From contig HG738139.1 in assembly GCA_000499405.2 (NCBI GenBank), forward strand, positions 11,990,398 through 12,054,397: a DNA stretch of 64,000 nucleotides, in the 5' to 3' direction. Both the position numbers and the translations under genes were made by a program. Every line of letters begins with the position of its first letter. The stretch's first letter is position 1. This document shows positions 38,282 through 53,200 of this stretch, piece by piece. The DNA is from Onchocerca volvulus (lineage: Eukaryota > Nematoda > Chromadorea > Rhabditida > Onchocercidae). The notes below the pieces were generated by a model. The model had not been told where the DNA came from and did not search any database. It saw only the letters and a list, made by a program, of their open reading frames with translations.

Positions 38282-39610
38282 AATTTTCTTCTCAACCTTT
38301 TGATCCCTAAGGAACAATCAATTAATCGTTTGTTATTAATCGTAAATGAATTGTTCGGTTTATTCTTTTCCCAAATGATTCGTCTGGTTTTCTTTTAGTA
38401 GCCTGATGACTGCTTTCTTTTACTGTACCCTAGTCTGATGGCAATGTCCCCAATTTGACAAGATAAATCTCTTAGCCAAAACGGCGACAGCAATAACAAA
38501 CCACTCTTTCTTATAATTGACTCATTTCTACTCACTCATTTTATGAACCCATTTTTGGAAAAATATAATTTATTAGACATGCAAGGCGGCATATTTTTGA
38601 ATCATTTAAAAACATTCACCAGGAATGCGGGATTTGGCGTATTTTCCGTCTTATTGGAAAATTGCAAAATGGTATAATGGACCGTTTCAGGAATTGACAA
38701 TTTATTGATTTATTTCTTTTCTAAAAGAAAATTACCTTTATGATTAAATAAAGGCATTAGCTTTCACATTGGCTGATTGACATGTTGGATGGAAAGCGAA
38801 TTAAACATCCGGTTTTTCTGAATATTCTCAGCTATAGAAGTTAAAAGCTTCCTGTTTTTGCGAAAAACAAAATTTTATTTGAAAATAAAAAATAAAAATG
38901 ACAAAAAGCAGTTGCATGTAAATGATATACATATATATATTCCAATTTTTGGCAAACAATAAGAATTTAAAATTGCCTTTTTTTAAACCAAAAATTACTA
39001 AGGACTAAAAAAAAAAAAGGAATTGAGAAAAAGAAAAATCGATAAAGATTCCATAAAGATAGAAAATAAAAGTTTAGAATAGGAGTAAAATTTAATACAA
39101 ATATAAAAAAAAAAAAAAAAGAAAAGAAAAAGGAAAAATTGAATAGCTTTCCTTTAAAAATATTGCTATCATATAAATTTCGATCCAAAAAAAAATTGAA
39201 ATTTTTACGAAAATTTTTCACAGTATTTTTTGCAAATGCTTCCATATAATTAATATATCCCTTGGAGGTAATTTTTTTTTTTTTCATTTTCAAGGATTCG
39301 AAAAAAAGAAAACTTTTGGAGATTAATTTTTCTTATTTGACTACATACAAAATGGCATTGCAATAATAATCAGTCAAAAGAGATATTCTAAAAATTTTCG
39401 AAATTGCTTCATCTTAACAGCATTTCTATTTTAGATGAGATAATAAATCATTTCGGAATTAACTCTTCTCAACTCAATCAGAAAAATAAACTTTATCAGT
39501 TTGTTAATATACTGAAAACATTTTAACATACATAATGCATGCAAGATTTCAATATGCTTAATTGTATATGTTGAAATTATGAATGAAATATAGCAGATTT
39601 TCACTTTTAG

Positions 39611-42600
39611 CCGTTCAATCTCTGACAATGCAGGAAAGTTATCGAGAATGTGCATTGATGGAACGAACCGATGAGAACGGTCAAAGGTCACCAGGTAGCA
39701 CACAACAACGAATTGTGCAAGTAACGTTGCATGAACCTGCATATCTTCACTGCACAATACCACATCTAAGGCAAAATATGGTCAGTTGTTTTGGGCAAAG
39801 TAAATAATAATTTATAGTTATTCGATCGGTTCGCATATTTAAATTTTGTCGAAGATTATTCGGCTTATTGATGAATAAGTAGATTTTCTTGTGTCGTTGC
39901 GTATTTATTGATTGAAATTATTTGAAATGTTAATTTAAAAAAAAATCTTTCTCCAACTTAAATTCTTTTCATTCAACTTACAGTTAGTAACAACGAAATC
40001 GTCTACTGATAAGTTTTTTATGAAAGTCATTAAATTAATGTCAATTTGAATAGAGAAACTTGTAATTTTTTTTTTTTTTATTAATTTAAATTGCTTCATT
40101 TTATTAATTAATTTTAGGTAGCTTGGACACGGTTACGTGATGAAGCCCTGTTGACTGTTGGTGAGCATTCATTCACCACTGATTCCAGGTTTCAGATATC
40201 CCATAAACCATCTGAAGCTGACTGGATGCTAATTATTAGGTAAATTATTGACGCATCACGTGTAAGTATAACTTAACAATTCAAAATTTATTACATCAAT
40301 TTATATTTTTTTTGTTTAACAGTTTTTTAAGTTGCAAAATATATCGCTTAGAGGCATGTTTATCCTTGAATTCAAGAATTTCTACTTTGATCGCAAGATA
40401 ATTTATAATTGAAATTGTTATTCAAGTATCTATCTTTGTGATAATGCGATTAAGTAATCTATCGTGAGATATCTGTTTCAGTATCATAGCATAGTTATAG
40501 ATTTCCGGTTCGGTTTTGTAGCCTTTTTAGATTTTGTGACCTCTATTTCATTATAATTCATCTAAGATTTTTTACAAGCTTATTTTAGAATATTATACAA
40601 TATGGATTTTACTCATCCAACTAATTCGATATCGAAATTCATGGAAGCTTATTAGTTAATTTTTTTTTTTCAATGATTAAATTATTTCCATTAATATGTT
40701 TGTTTTTTATAGACGAGCAGAAAGTTCAGATTCAGGTTGTTATTTATGTGAAGTGAATACCGAACCAAGAAGTACCGTCTATGCCGTCTATTTGAATGTT
40801 ATAGGTAAATTTTAAATGATAAAAAAAGAAAAAAAATTGATCTTTGTACCAAAAGCAAGTAGTTAATTTGAAATCTTTTCGATGAATCGCATTGGAATTA
40901 TAAATATCCACTTAATGGTTGAGATATATCTTCTTATCACATAATTATTTTAAAAATTAGAATTGTATTTTCTGGTTCGGACAGAAATGATGATAGCTAC
41001 ACCTCAGAATTTTTGCCATCTGATTCATATCTTCCATCCTTTGAATCAGTAGAATCTGATTCAGATCTCTGCATAGAAGAAGGAATATGTGAATCAAATG
41101 GCAAAAAAATGAACAGTAAAATCTCTCAAACCGAATTATTTTTCGAATTTTTCGTACTTTCAAATTTGTCAATTTTATTGTTTGTATTTTCAGAAAAGCA
41201 CAATGTCAAACCATCATCTTCACCAGCAAGTAATTTTTATGTATTTTATGAGCGTTTAATTTCTTAATTTAATCAGTTGTTTGCTTAGAGATTTAATTAA
41301 ATATGTAAGAATGTTTGATTTATTTGTCTGACATTTAAGAAAATTTGTTTTATGCATATTTTGTATACTAACTATCTAAAATTCTAGACGTAGCAAACAA
41401 TTAATTGATTATTATTCCTGAAATTTTTTCTAGTTTTCCATTTTTATTCTTAAAATGTTTTTTGAATTTTAGGGTAATTTCAATATTATGTATTTAAATT
41501 TCATTCATATCAATTTTGATAGCACTTGTTGTTATTCTTTTTTAAAGTTCAATGAACCTATCATTAAAAATGCTATCTTTAAATGCTCATTTCAATTTCT
41601 GTTCCCTCGGGCATCAAATTATGTTTATGTTATATGGAACAGAAATATAATTATTGTTACTATTTTTGTCTGCACATGCAATGTCATGCTAATTGCATGC
41701 TATAAATTTATTTTTTATTGATTCGGAAATATCATAAATTGATGTTTTTAAGTTCTATTGTAAACGAGTATAAAGAGCATTTTTTTCTATAATAATATCA
41801 AAAAAAAAAAAAAAAAAGAAAGAAGAAAAGCTTTCTAGTAAATTTCAATTCTATACAAAATGCTATGCAAAGATACTGCTATGCATTTAATATTCGAAAT
41901 GCTTTAGCATTTGATCAATAATTATATTATTTGATAAATAACACAGTTAATGTATCAATAATTTGGTCAATAACTGTGTTATTTAAAAGCGAAGTACTTT
42001 AATTAATAACTAATTACGCCTAATAATATGGTAGCTAATTACTTAATTATGTTTCATTTTAAAAATTAAAGCTTACTAGTTGTTTTAAAATTAAAGCATT
42101 TATTAGTGAGAACTTGATCGTAGACAAAACATCTTTATCATCAATTTTATGAAAATTAAATTTTTGAAAAACTTTTGCATTCCAGAAAGAATTTAATGCA
42201 TTGCAAGTATTAGGCATATTTTGCTTATTTTCGATTAAATAATTGGATTATTTTCTTTTTTTTGGTAAATTTTATTTTTATTTCAAAATAAAATTTTATT
42301 TTAAATTAAAAAAATTTTATTCATAAATTTTTATTTCAAATTTTTTAGAGCGTACGGCAAATTTAATGGCTAATATGATTGGTGATGAAGTACTTCTGAA
42401 TTGTACGATAATGATTGGTGCTGAAACAAATGGTACAAATGGTGAAGTGGAATGGTGGAGAGATGGACAACGAATTGATTTTAAAAATACTAAAAGTTTG
42501 CAAATGAAAATTTAAATTTAATAGTAGTAGATTTATTCAGTAAAATTAAACTATTGAAACTTTACTAATTTAATACATCTTCTGATAAAAAGCAATTTTT

Positions 42601-43867
42601 ACGTGAACTGCGCCACAAATGGAAAACTTCGAATAAATATCGTTCAGCTAATCAAGTCTTAGAATAAAGATTAAAGTGAAAAAGAAAAAGAAAAGACTTG
42701 AGAGAAAAATTCTAAATCAACTTGATTGAATTGAATTGGGTTGACGTCGTTTGACTTTCTTGACGTTTATCTTCACCACCTATAATACTACTCGAAATGA
42801 ATAAACTTTTCAGAGTATATATCAAAAATAAAACGTAACAGTAGAACGATCGTTCATACGTTACGGATTCTTAGTGCATCAAGTGAAGATGACGGAAGTT
42901 ATTCGTGCAAAACGGTAGATTCACCGGAATCAACTCATATGTTACACGTTAACAAAAGTAAGTATTACAGTATTACAGTATTACAGTTTATTACAATATT
43001 ACAGTCATTACGGTTTTTTTTTTTGAAGTAAAACGCGTATTTATCATATGTCAGGAATTGCAACTTATTCATCTGATATTGGTGAGATGAAATTTTGAAT
43101 TAATTTATTCCATCGTTTACACTTCCTAATTATTTCACACAAAATTTCGTAATTACTTTGATCAAAATAATTATAGGTTAAAGAATAGAATTTTCTCATT
43201 TTTTTGCCTAAATTTGAAAAATTTATTTTGCTCTTAACGATTACACTATTTGTTCATTTGTATCTATTTATCGTTACTTCGATTTTTGATATATATATAT
43301 ATTTTTTTTTACTATTCTAGAGCAAAATAATTTGCAGTTCTATTGCGAAGAATGAATTGTGTTTTAGAACAATATGGTTAACCCAGATTTTTAATCAGAT
43401 TTGATCGTAAGATCATCCTTAAAGATTGTCATTCTAAGAAATTGCTCGATGTAAAAGAAAAATAGTTGATTTTAATAAACAATTCGCTCATTGCTTAATA
43501 TTAGTTTTTTCACAATTTCCTAAAAAAAATCACGAATTTAATAATCTTGCATCGAAATTTTTTGCTAAACAGTAATCTTTGTTTGATAATGATTGATACG
43601 ATTTTTGGTGCTAAATTGCATATTTTACAATTTTACTTTTTATGCCTGCAGAAAAAAAAGGGTAAAGGATTTGATGAAAGAAAATAAACAAATCAATGAT
43701 GAGGGTTTTAAGAATTTCAAAAATAATTCAAATGAATAGAAAAAATTGAATTTGTCATATGATGCAATTTTCGATTCTAAACTTTCGAAATTTTATGTAA
43801 AATTTTCACAATTTTTGTTTTTCCAGATTTGGCTCTACGCAATGGTAACAAAACAATTCAAAGGATA
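39611..43867 (+). CDS. zig-8: Two-Ig-domain recognition protein, Dpr/ZIG-8 type, first exon missing
   Basis: Neuronal cell-surface or secreted Ig protein family. Exons in phase: 39611-39780, 40118-40239, 40713-40804, 41008-41115, 41194-41229, 42349-42495, 42814-42957, 43827-43867 (TAA). They give about 286 residues plus a missing signal-peptide exon (39611 follows TTTTAG and needs one base). Ig1: AYLHCTIPHLRQN, VAWTRLRDEALLTVGEHSFTT, RFQI, DWMLIIRRAESSDSGCYLCEVNTEP. This is very close to insect Dpr and nematode ZIG-8, including the Cys-Trp-Cys core. Ig2: LLNCTIMIG, VEWWRDGQRI, RILSASSEDDGSYSCK. Between them lies an acidic Ser-rich linker of about 48 residues (DSYLPSFESVESDSD). The end is uncertain: the chosen frame ends GNKTIQG without an anchor, while hydrophobic runs lie in other frames just past it. 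An optional 27-base exon at 43055-43081 fits in phase. Confidence 0.85.
41935..41985. repeat. Perfect 15-bp hairpin in Ig-gene intron
   Basis: TAAATAACACAGTTA (41935-41949) and its exact complement at 41971-41985, loop of 21 bases, inside the intron 41230-42348. Confidence 0.65.
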
Positions 43868-46800
43868 ACTTGGTCGTTGTTTACATTATTTTTCTTCTCA
43901 TTTCAATTCATTTGACTTTTCTGAATACATTTGACAGCAAATACGTAGAATGTTCAATTTTTTTTTTTTAAATCACAGAAAAATAAAGTCGAATAAAATA
44001 TGCTTTTTGAAATATTTGTAATTGATATTCCATTGATTTACATTTGAAGAAATGCTCTATTATTCCAGTTAAAACCACAATGTATATGTAAAACATCCAT
44101 AATTAATATGTGCATAATTAGTATGACATAATTAGTTGGCCTAATTAATGTTGCTTCTTCTATGAAGGGTAGAATATAATCACAACTCAGTAATAACATT
44201 TCAAAACAATCCATTAGTATCAAAATATATTATTTTTGCAATTAAGAATTTAAAATTTGCTCTTTTTTTTCTCACCTGAAAGCTTTTCGACTCAAAAGTT
44301 GATCTTTTTCATGTTATCTGAAATTATTTCTCATTTATTTGATTCAAAATTTAGAATGGGTAGAAGGAAATTCAATTTTTTTTAAGAAAATGTTTTTTTT
44401 TTTGATGTTTTATAGATCAGATTATGATTAAATATTATTTTGAATGATATATTTCTAATGAAATAATCTGTTTTATTTATATTGAAAAGAATATTTTTTC
44501 TATTCGCACAAAACTTAAATTCCATATAATTATTTGAAATTGGAATTTCAAGTTTTTCCTTCAATAAATAAATAAAAGTGGGAAATCAGCAAACATTTGA
44601 AAAATTTCTTTGGAAATCTTTTAAAAAAAAGAAAAGCAGTCCGCAAAAGAAGTTTGAGAATATCCAGAAGATTTGGATTCATAACCAGTTCGATTTATCT
44701 GTACAATAAAACAATTTGAATGATTTTAAATTTGTGATATTTTTTAACCTGAATAAAATTACAAAGAAGATCAGCAAAATTATCGTACTCAACAAATCCA
44801 AAATAAACAAATTCTGGAATACAAAACGTGAGAAGCAAGTGAATTTATGATCATTTTTTAGATTTAATTTTGCTCAAGAGATAAAGAAAGACAGAAAGAG
44901 AGAATAAAAATATTTCAATAAATTTTTAAAATCCCGGAATGAAATTGAAAATGATTGAACAGAAAAATAGGGCACAGACTAAATTTATTACGAAATTTTA
45001 TCAATTTGATAATGGAAAATTACAATGATTTTTCCGTTTCACCATTACTACTATTACTATTATATTACCGCGATCATCATCATCATTGTTTTCACCTATC
45101 GCATTTGTTATAATTACTGTTGTCATAATTAACAAAAAGAATTACGAAGTCAATTACGAACGATATTCCATTGATGGCATCGGAACGAACAAACCATGAC
45201 ACACGTTTGAAGATATCTTATCTGATTTTTATCCGATAAATTCAAGGAAGAACAATAATCTTTCCAAACAACGCCATCCCATAATGTCAACAAATGAGGT
45301 CATAAAAAGAATAATGTCCATTCATTTCACAAAACTACTGTATTTTCTTATTGGTATTATCGCTTTTCTTCCTTTTTTTTTTTTTTTTTTTTTTCTCATT
45401 TTTTCCAGGTATTCTTTTATCGGCTTACCTTTTTTTCGATTGTGTATCCGCGCGTATCTCATACGAAACATTCCTTATTCCAACATCGATGTCAATTGGT
45501 CGGCCTATTTGTTGCTTTATTTTTACATTTGAATTCCCCACCAAATAGTAATTTTTAACTGAAATTATCATCATAAGTATGCGCAAATTACAAAAATTAA
45601 TCAGTTTATCATGTCAAATGAAATAGACATACATTTCGAATCGAAATGCCACTGGTTGAATGGAAAATGATTTCAGGAATTTGTTTTATCGCTCATCTGA
45701 AAAAATCGAAGTACGATAAATTACTTTATAAAATTGTTTTTTTAATTTTCTCTATTATTTGTTTTAAGTTCTTCTTAAGATATTTGAAGTTTTTCCGAAC
45801 TTTCTTTCTTCTCCATTATTTTATCTCTTATTAAATTATTAATCTTATCATCATTTTAGCGAATAATAATTGTTCTCTCAATAAAAAAAAATAGAAATAA
45901 CATTCAAGGAATATTGTTTTCCCGAAGTTTTTATGCGTCAGAAAAAAGTAAACTATTTAATAGAAAAAAAGATTGTAATTGAATTATATATTTTTCGTTA
46001 TCATTCCTATGAAAAAAAAAAAAAACGAGAACTATACAGTTCTTATAAAATAAGAATTACCATTATTATTATTGACTTCCAATTCTACTAACCGCAATTT
46101 TTCACTCGAAAACTTGTAATTTTTCGTTTCAGTAAGCATGCAATTTTTCACTTGAAAAGTTCTAACTCAACTTTAATTTACAACAATATCTATAAGCTAA
46201 TGTAAAATTCGCAGAAATTATGGCAAGCGAAACGAATTATTGCGGATATTTTTGCCGATGATCGACTTGTCCTTTTGATTAGATTTATTATCTAAAACAG
46301 TTGGATTGTTATAATTTTTTGAATTGAATTGCTATAATTTCTTCTCGATACAATATTAACTAATAACAATTATTGATTTCTATGAAAGAAGAAATTAAGA
46401 ATTTGAAATGAGATTCCATTCAAGAAGCATATTTGAGTACTAATAAATTCCTAATGGCAATTTTTCGGATGTTTTCATTTCAAATTTCACTCGATATCAT
46501 TGATTCATAAAGTTAAAATTCTTGTAATGTTTAAAAACAATAAAAATCTATTGCATATTCGTTCAAATATTAAAAAAGGGAATGTGAAATGAACTTACGA
46601 ATTGACCCCATTATTAATATTACTGAATTTCTTGGAACTTGTCAGGAAATTAATGTTCGTACTTAATTATTCTTTCACTCTTTCTCCTTCGATATCTTTT
46701 CCGCAACATCTCACCTTTAACCCTCGACAATTACTTTTTATTCTGCCAATTTTTTTTTTTTTCATCTATTCCTTTTTTTAATTCTTATTATTTTTCGACG

Positions 46801-47242
46801 ATATTGGAACAATTAATAACTTTTTTTTGTCTTATAAAAGAGGAAAGGAGAAAAGTTCATCATCAAATGTTCAATTCACTATTGCTATTATCACTACTCA
46901 TAGTTTTTTATCATAATTAGAGTTAAAGTTACTATTGCCATTATTACTATGATTGCTATTTGCAATTTCTGTTACTTCCGTTTTCACCAGTTCATAATTA
47001 ATAACAAATTATATTTCAATAATGTATTGAATAGTTTTTTTTTTTCTGATAGTTTTACTGGATAACCTAATTGTATTTCTACTACACTATGATAATTAAA
47101 TTTCCATCTGCGATTGTCGTCCTAGTTTTAATTACTATCTACTTAATTGATTTCATCAATTTACAAGTTTTCTGTTCTGCATTTATTGAACTGAAATCTT
47201 TTTTGAATATTATTTTCAGAAAAAGACTTTGAAAAAAAAAAA
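43868..47242. other. Intergenic region between Ig and vWA-ZP genes
   Basis: AT-rich with poly-T tracts (for example 45372-45395). No exon-like frame recognised on either strand. The last bases (ATTTTCAG ending at 47220) are a good acceptor 22 bases before the next start codon, suitable for cis- or trans-splicing of the leader. Confidence 0.55.
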
Positions 47243-50200
47243 ATGTTAACATTAATTTATGGTACGATTATATCACTAGTATTTATTACGGCAACATTGA
47301 TTACGGCAATTAATTATGAAGATAATGATTTGGCTAAAGGTAATCTCTTTGAAAAAAACAAATGATTAACAAACTTGAGAATATTATATGTTATTACATA
47401 ATCCTTTGAGATACTATGAAATTTATCATAATATAAGGCCTAATTCTAGTATTTGTAATAATGCTTGAAATAATAGTAATATGATATAAATGCTAGACAA
47501 ATTACTTATTTACATCATATCGTAATATTTTATTCATTTTTAGTGCATCATTGAGATATCATGAAAGTATATTATGGTATAAGCTTAATAGAAGGGCTAT
47601 AGCAATGTTTGAGATCTTATCTATAATATATTACTTGATAAATTAATCATTTACACTACATCATAATATATATTATTTACTGATCCAAAGCAATTCTTCG
47701 ATGGAAATATTGATAACTATGGTTCCAGATTAGCTTAACTATGGCTTTAGGTTAGATTATAAATTGATTATGGAAACAATATTACAATTTATTCATAATC
47801 TATATTTCAGTATGTCGACCTTTGGACCGTCAGTTGGATTTGTTGTTCCTTTTGGATGGATCTGGCAGCGTTAGTGGAAATACTTTTGCAACACAAATGG
47901 CGATGCTTAATAAGTTGGTTATAATATTTTAAAGATCTGCAAACAGAAAACAATTTTGTATTACTAAAATTGTTCAGTTTCAGGATCCAGTTTCATTTGC
48001 TTAGGAAATACATTTCAGGATAATCGATATGATTGAAATTGGTCCCAAAAATACGCAAATTGCTGTAATGCAGTATTCATCGTACACACGAGTGGAGTTT
48101 AATTTCAGTGCCAATCCAGTTGGTTGCTGTTTCAATGTTTCAAAAACTTCGATGTCAATTCAAAATATAAAGTGCAGTGGGTTTTAGGAAATTCCGAAAT
48201 ACACCGAAAACAAAGGCGAACCCCACTGAATTAATCAGATTCTTTAAAATTCCTGAAAATTTTCCAAACCATTCAGAATGCAAGGGTTGACCAGCCGAAG
48301 AAAAAATTACAATAATAATTACTGACAAAAAACTTTCACGTTTCATTTCTTTAACATTATTTGTTTTTCCTTTTTATTTTGGCAAATAATAATTAAAATC
48401 AAAAGGAATTAAAATCAGCGATTTTCAATTCAGTAGACTGTTTTAATTTTATACAAATGCATTAAGGAAAAAAATACTGTGATTTTATCAATGAGTAAAA
48501 CTGCTTGGCATTGAAGTTTGCACTCGGTAATCAGACAGCATTTTCCGAGATGCTTTCAAAATAAATCATTCCGAAATTTTCCATTAACAAATATTTGAAT
48601 TATTTTAACATAACATTTGTCAAATGTTGGACGAATTTATGATTATTGAAATATCGATTGCTGTTGGGAAAAATTCTGATCGACTTGTAACTTGGATTGT
48701 AGATTGACTGGATTAGAAATTACTACTTCTTAGGCTAGCAATAGACTTTATTCGATATTATACAAAATATCGTACAGTACAATAGTAAACAATAAATGAA
48801 TAATTCACGATAAATATTAAAGATACTAACAGTGGTCTTCTAAATTGTCGCTTATCCTGTCGTTGAAATTGTTTTGATATTGGATTGGAACTGATTTGCC
48901 ACTGAAATTGATGTTAAAGGGATTAAATTCGCTAAAGATGGAGACCAATGCAGGAAAAATCGCACGCATTGATTCCACCAATATCGCTGCTGACACTGAC
49001 GCAATTCCCTCAAAAGCTCTCTTTTTATATGCGAATCTTCCTTGGGTTTGATAGTGGTCGGAGTTTCATACATAAGTCATACAAAAAATTGGATATGTGG
49101 ATTCTTACGATTGAGGATTCTTACGAGCCTTCTTACAAGATTCTTACAAGATATGATATCTTGTAAAATTCCTGACAATTAATCTCTTAAAATTTCGCAT
49201 GGCTCTCATAAGCTCTAATCGTAAATCGGAAGATGTAGGAATTAGGGCGTTTGTGTCCATATATAGATAAGTAACTCATTTGCTTAAGATTATTAGAAAT
49301 TTCTTCCATACAGATTGCTTAAATTATTTCGTTTCGTTTGTTTTGTAAATATTTCGATTTTACCGACAATTGCTTGTAATAAATGGGACTTTTTTTTTTC
49401 CATAATAAATGGGAATTTTTCGAGAGTAACTGTCTACTAATTTAGCTTTCCTAAAATTAACTTGCTTAATTAGTTTTCACAATGCAATATCATTCTTTTC
49501 TTATCTTACAAGGAATTCAGTTTTTCCTTCTGATAGTGATATCTTATTTATTTAGGCTGAACTGCAGGCTTTTAGGTGTTACAACTGCTAATATCCATTT
49601 ATAATTAATAAAAAGTCTTGCCTAAGCCCATTTCGATAGGCAGTATAATATTACACATTCTAAATTCATAAGACTGAAAAAAATAGAATGTTAAGCTGAA
49701 AAGCTTGACAGTTTTAAATCTAAATCCTAAACTTTTTTTTTTTTAATTTTAAAAATATTAATTTTCAAATCCAAATATTTTTTGCTAAACTGTCGACTTG
49801 ATTCCAAGATATTTAGAAAATTTACATTGGCCAAAAGCAGTTTTAAATGTAATCGAAAAATCTATGAAGAAATAATGCTAGAATTATCTAAATTTATATT
49901 TAAATTTAAAATAAAATTCAAACTTGAAAAATTGAAAAAGTCATTTTCCAATTTCGAAAAACTGGATAAAATAAATTCATCCAGAATGGAATCTTCTATG
50001 TATTTTTGCATCTGAAGCTACTATGGGAGGAAATCAGAGTACTTTAATTCTTTGAAGTTTCTGAACATTGAGAATTTTCAAATATTTTATTCAAAAGTCG
50101 TGAAATTTTTCAGAACAAGGAATCACTTCGTGATTCACTCAAGAAAATTCGACATCTTTCGGGAACAACAAGAACCGGCAAAGCACTGGACAAGTCCCTT

Positions 50201-53200
50201 CATGTTTTCCGTGGTGATCCTAATTTTGGAGCACGATTGAATCAAAATGATGTTGCACAGGTAATGTTTTTTCTTTTTTTCTTTTTATTTTTATCTTTTT
50301 CTTTTTCCCACCTACAGTTATTTCCAAAATTTCAAATTTTAATACAAACAGTTGGAACTTTCTATATTCAGAAATATTTCTCACATATATTTAATTTAAA
50401 CGGATGTTTTTCACAAATATTTTTTCAATTATTACTTTTGAAAAAAACTTAGAAATTGCAAAGATCTATAAATTTGAACTTTTTGAAAATTTTCTTTGGG
50501 TTTGGCAAGAGAGAGTTTATTCTTTGATAAACATTTGTCGTTGATATTTTGCTTTAATTATTAACATTTAATTGATAAAATAATGAATTTTCTGATGCTA
50601 TTCTCAATTCTAAAATAAATTAACATTTCAGGTAGCTATAGTTGTCACCGATGGCCATTCACATGATGACCCGGTGCCAGCTGCATTGCGTCTTCGTCAA
50701 GCTGGTAAATGATAATTTTAGTAATTTATTCAAAAATTTTGATCTTTATTGAAAAATTTTTCGCTTTAAAGGATTTAACGTTTTGGCTGAAACTTCTATT
50801 GTAAATTTTATTTATTTTTTGATTTTCACACAGGTGTTCAAATACTTGCTCTTGGTATCGGTGCGCACATTAATATGGGTGAATTGGTGGAAATTACCGG
50901 CGATGAGAATCATGCTTTCCAGAATTTGACCTCTCAAGCTACGCTAGATCAATTTGTGCATCAGTTCAAAAAGATTGCTGTTGGTGAATATTGTGATTTT
51001 TCCCGAGGTTGGTGAAAAATTTCAGTATTTTGATAAAGAAGATTATTTAGAGAGGGATTTAATTTTTCAAAGTGATGAAATTTTTAGCAAATTCATAGTT
51101 TCCTGAAAAATAAATATTGATTTCATCTCCTAATTAGAATGCAAAAAATCCTGAAAATTTGAATACTTAATATGACAAATACTATCTTGAGAAAGTATAT
51201 TTCAGGTCCATTTGGAGCAGAAATAAATTGTAATAAAGATTCTGTCGAGATCATTGTTTCGACAGTGAATCCATTCTTTGGGCATCTTTACGTATCTGGT
51301 CAATTTAATCATCCAGAATGTGTCATGCAAAATAAAAGTTCTAAAGTGATCAGTCTTTTATTAGACCTTACCTCTTGTAATATCCAGAAACAGAAGAAGG
51401 TAAAATAATTTAAAATAGTCCAATTAGTTTAATTAAATTTTTTCATCTGTTACTTTCAAATTCTTCCGATATACGTTGTAGCATATTTTCACGCTTCGCT
51501 ATTTAAGTAGAATATTCTTCTTAGTGCTATTTTCTTGAAACTTAATTTATCTTTGGTATTTTAGCAAAATCATATGGGTACATTATTCGAAACAAATGTT
51601 GTGCTAAAATTTCATCCATTTTATAACACAAAAGCGGACAAAGTATTCAAGGTGCAATGTTTTTATCCTGAAAAAGCAAAAGAATTGCAGAGAAAATATG
51701 TGGACAATGGAGTGGCTATGAATAATAAGTAATATAATATCATATTCTTTTGTAAAAATGTAAATTATTGAAAGATTTCTTTTCGAGACATTTTTCTTTT
51801 TTTTTTTTTTTGCCTAATTCAGAAATTTTCTTAATAATTTCATAAGTTTATTTTCTTTCTTTATATTCAAATTTTTAAGTAAATCTTTATATTTAAATAA
51901 TTTTACAGTAACGACTTGAAAATGCCTTGTTCGTACAAGATTATGTCAAACATAAAATCAGTTGAAAAGTGTAAACTGGACGATGTTCGTGTCGGTGATC
52001 AAATTATTCATTCATGGGAATGCGATAAAAGTATGACTAACGTATTAAATTTTTAAGAAATAAATTAGAATTTAAAAAAAAAAAAAATACCATTGCTCAA
52101 AATATTCATCGAAATTGCCCTACAATGAATCACTTTATGCGTGAATTTTGAAATTTGTGAACTTATATTAGAAGTTAAAAGTTTGTGTGAACTTTTATTA
52201 ACGGTTAAGCGTCTAGATGAATTTCCAATAGATGATTGAATCAAAGTTTACTTTCATTGGAAGGTTAAAGATCTATATGAACTTCCATGAAAAATTTAAA
52301 AATTTATGTGAGTTTTTATTGAAAGATTAAAAATCTCGACTTATCAGGTGTTAGAAATTGCAAATATCTTAATAAGATTGCAAAGATAAACAAGCTTAAA
52401 ATGGAAATGTCAAATCAACTGCTTTACATTTCAAAAATAATTCTGGAAATGAGAAATAGTTGAAAGTGAAGTAAGCATAAGTGAAATAACATTCTGTCTT
52501 CGATTTCGACGAATTCTTTTCCATTTTTTGAGAATTACAATTGATCAGACTGAATTTCTAACTCAGTCAAATTTCGACATACCTGATTCGGTTTTTGATC
52601 CAGTTCAGTGCAAAGTATACTAGAGATATGAGTTATATGAATTCGAACGCAAGGCATTGCAGATTCAGATAATTCCTCTTCTGCAATGCCATGCTAGTCA
52701 TCAATTCAACATGCCAGCACCATTCTCGATGTGCCAACCTTGCAGATTCTTTCGATACATATCAATCGATGCTTGTTCATAGTTGTATGATAATGGATCC
52801 GAGCAGTGGAAATAACAAGACAGTTATCGATTCAGCCGGGTAAATTTGCCTTCATTAAATATTTCATAATCTTAAATTGATAAATTCACGGCACAATATA
52901 ATGTCTTAAACAGCCAATAAACAACTCAAGATGTTGTCGCAAAAATTGAAATATTTTTTGAAATATGGATATGACGAAATAATCAAAAATCTTTGCAATA
53001 TAGAAATATCTTGGTATAAGCAAACTTTTGACCTTTACGTCATAATTAACATTTTTTAAATTGTGTTATGCTATGATGACATGCAGTAACAACTTCATCA
53101 TGAAAAGTATTCTCATCTGAAGGAATTCATTCATTCATTCATTCATTCAGTCCTTTGTTCTGTTCGATCAGGAAATTCAACCCTTTACTTTGATCGCTCA

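Larger units (their letters stand above)
28240..39610. other. About 11 kb without recognisable genes
   Basis: AT-rich (except GATGACGATGACAGCTG near 32970), with long A/T runs. Short open frames exist but lack splice context or family resemblance; the least random is 36821-37021. The stretch holds four repeat families or hairpins listed separately (28608-29370, 29905-30325, 33395-33870, 36008-36175, 38225-38281). The first exon(s) and promoter of the Ig gene should lie in the right-hand part, but no signal-peptide exon was identified. Confidence 0.55.

Noticed and set aside
38967..39293. Minus-strand 108-codon Phe/Lys-rich frame
   Set aside because: Composition is that of translated poly-A/poly-T tracts.
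39431..39763. Minus-strand 110-codon frame
   Set aside because: Antisense to the first Ig exon, whose plus-strand reading matches Dpr/ZIG-8 proteins.
40985..41115. Ig-gene exon starting at 40985 after GGACAG
   Set aside because: It needs the previous exon to end in phase 2, but that exon ends in phase 1. The acceptor CCTCAG before 41008 restores frame.
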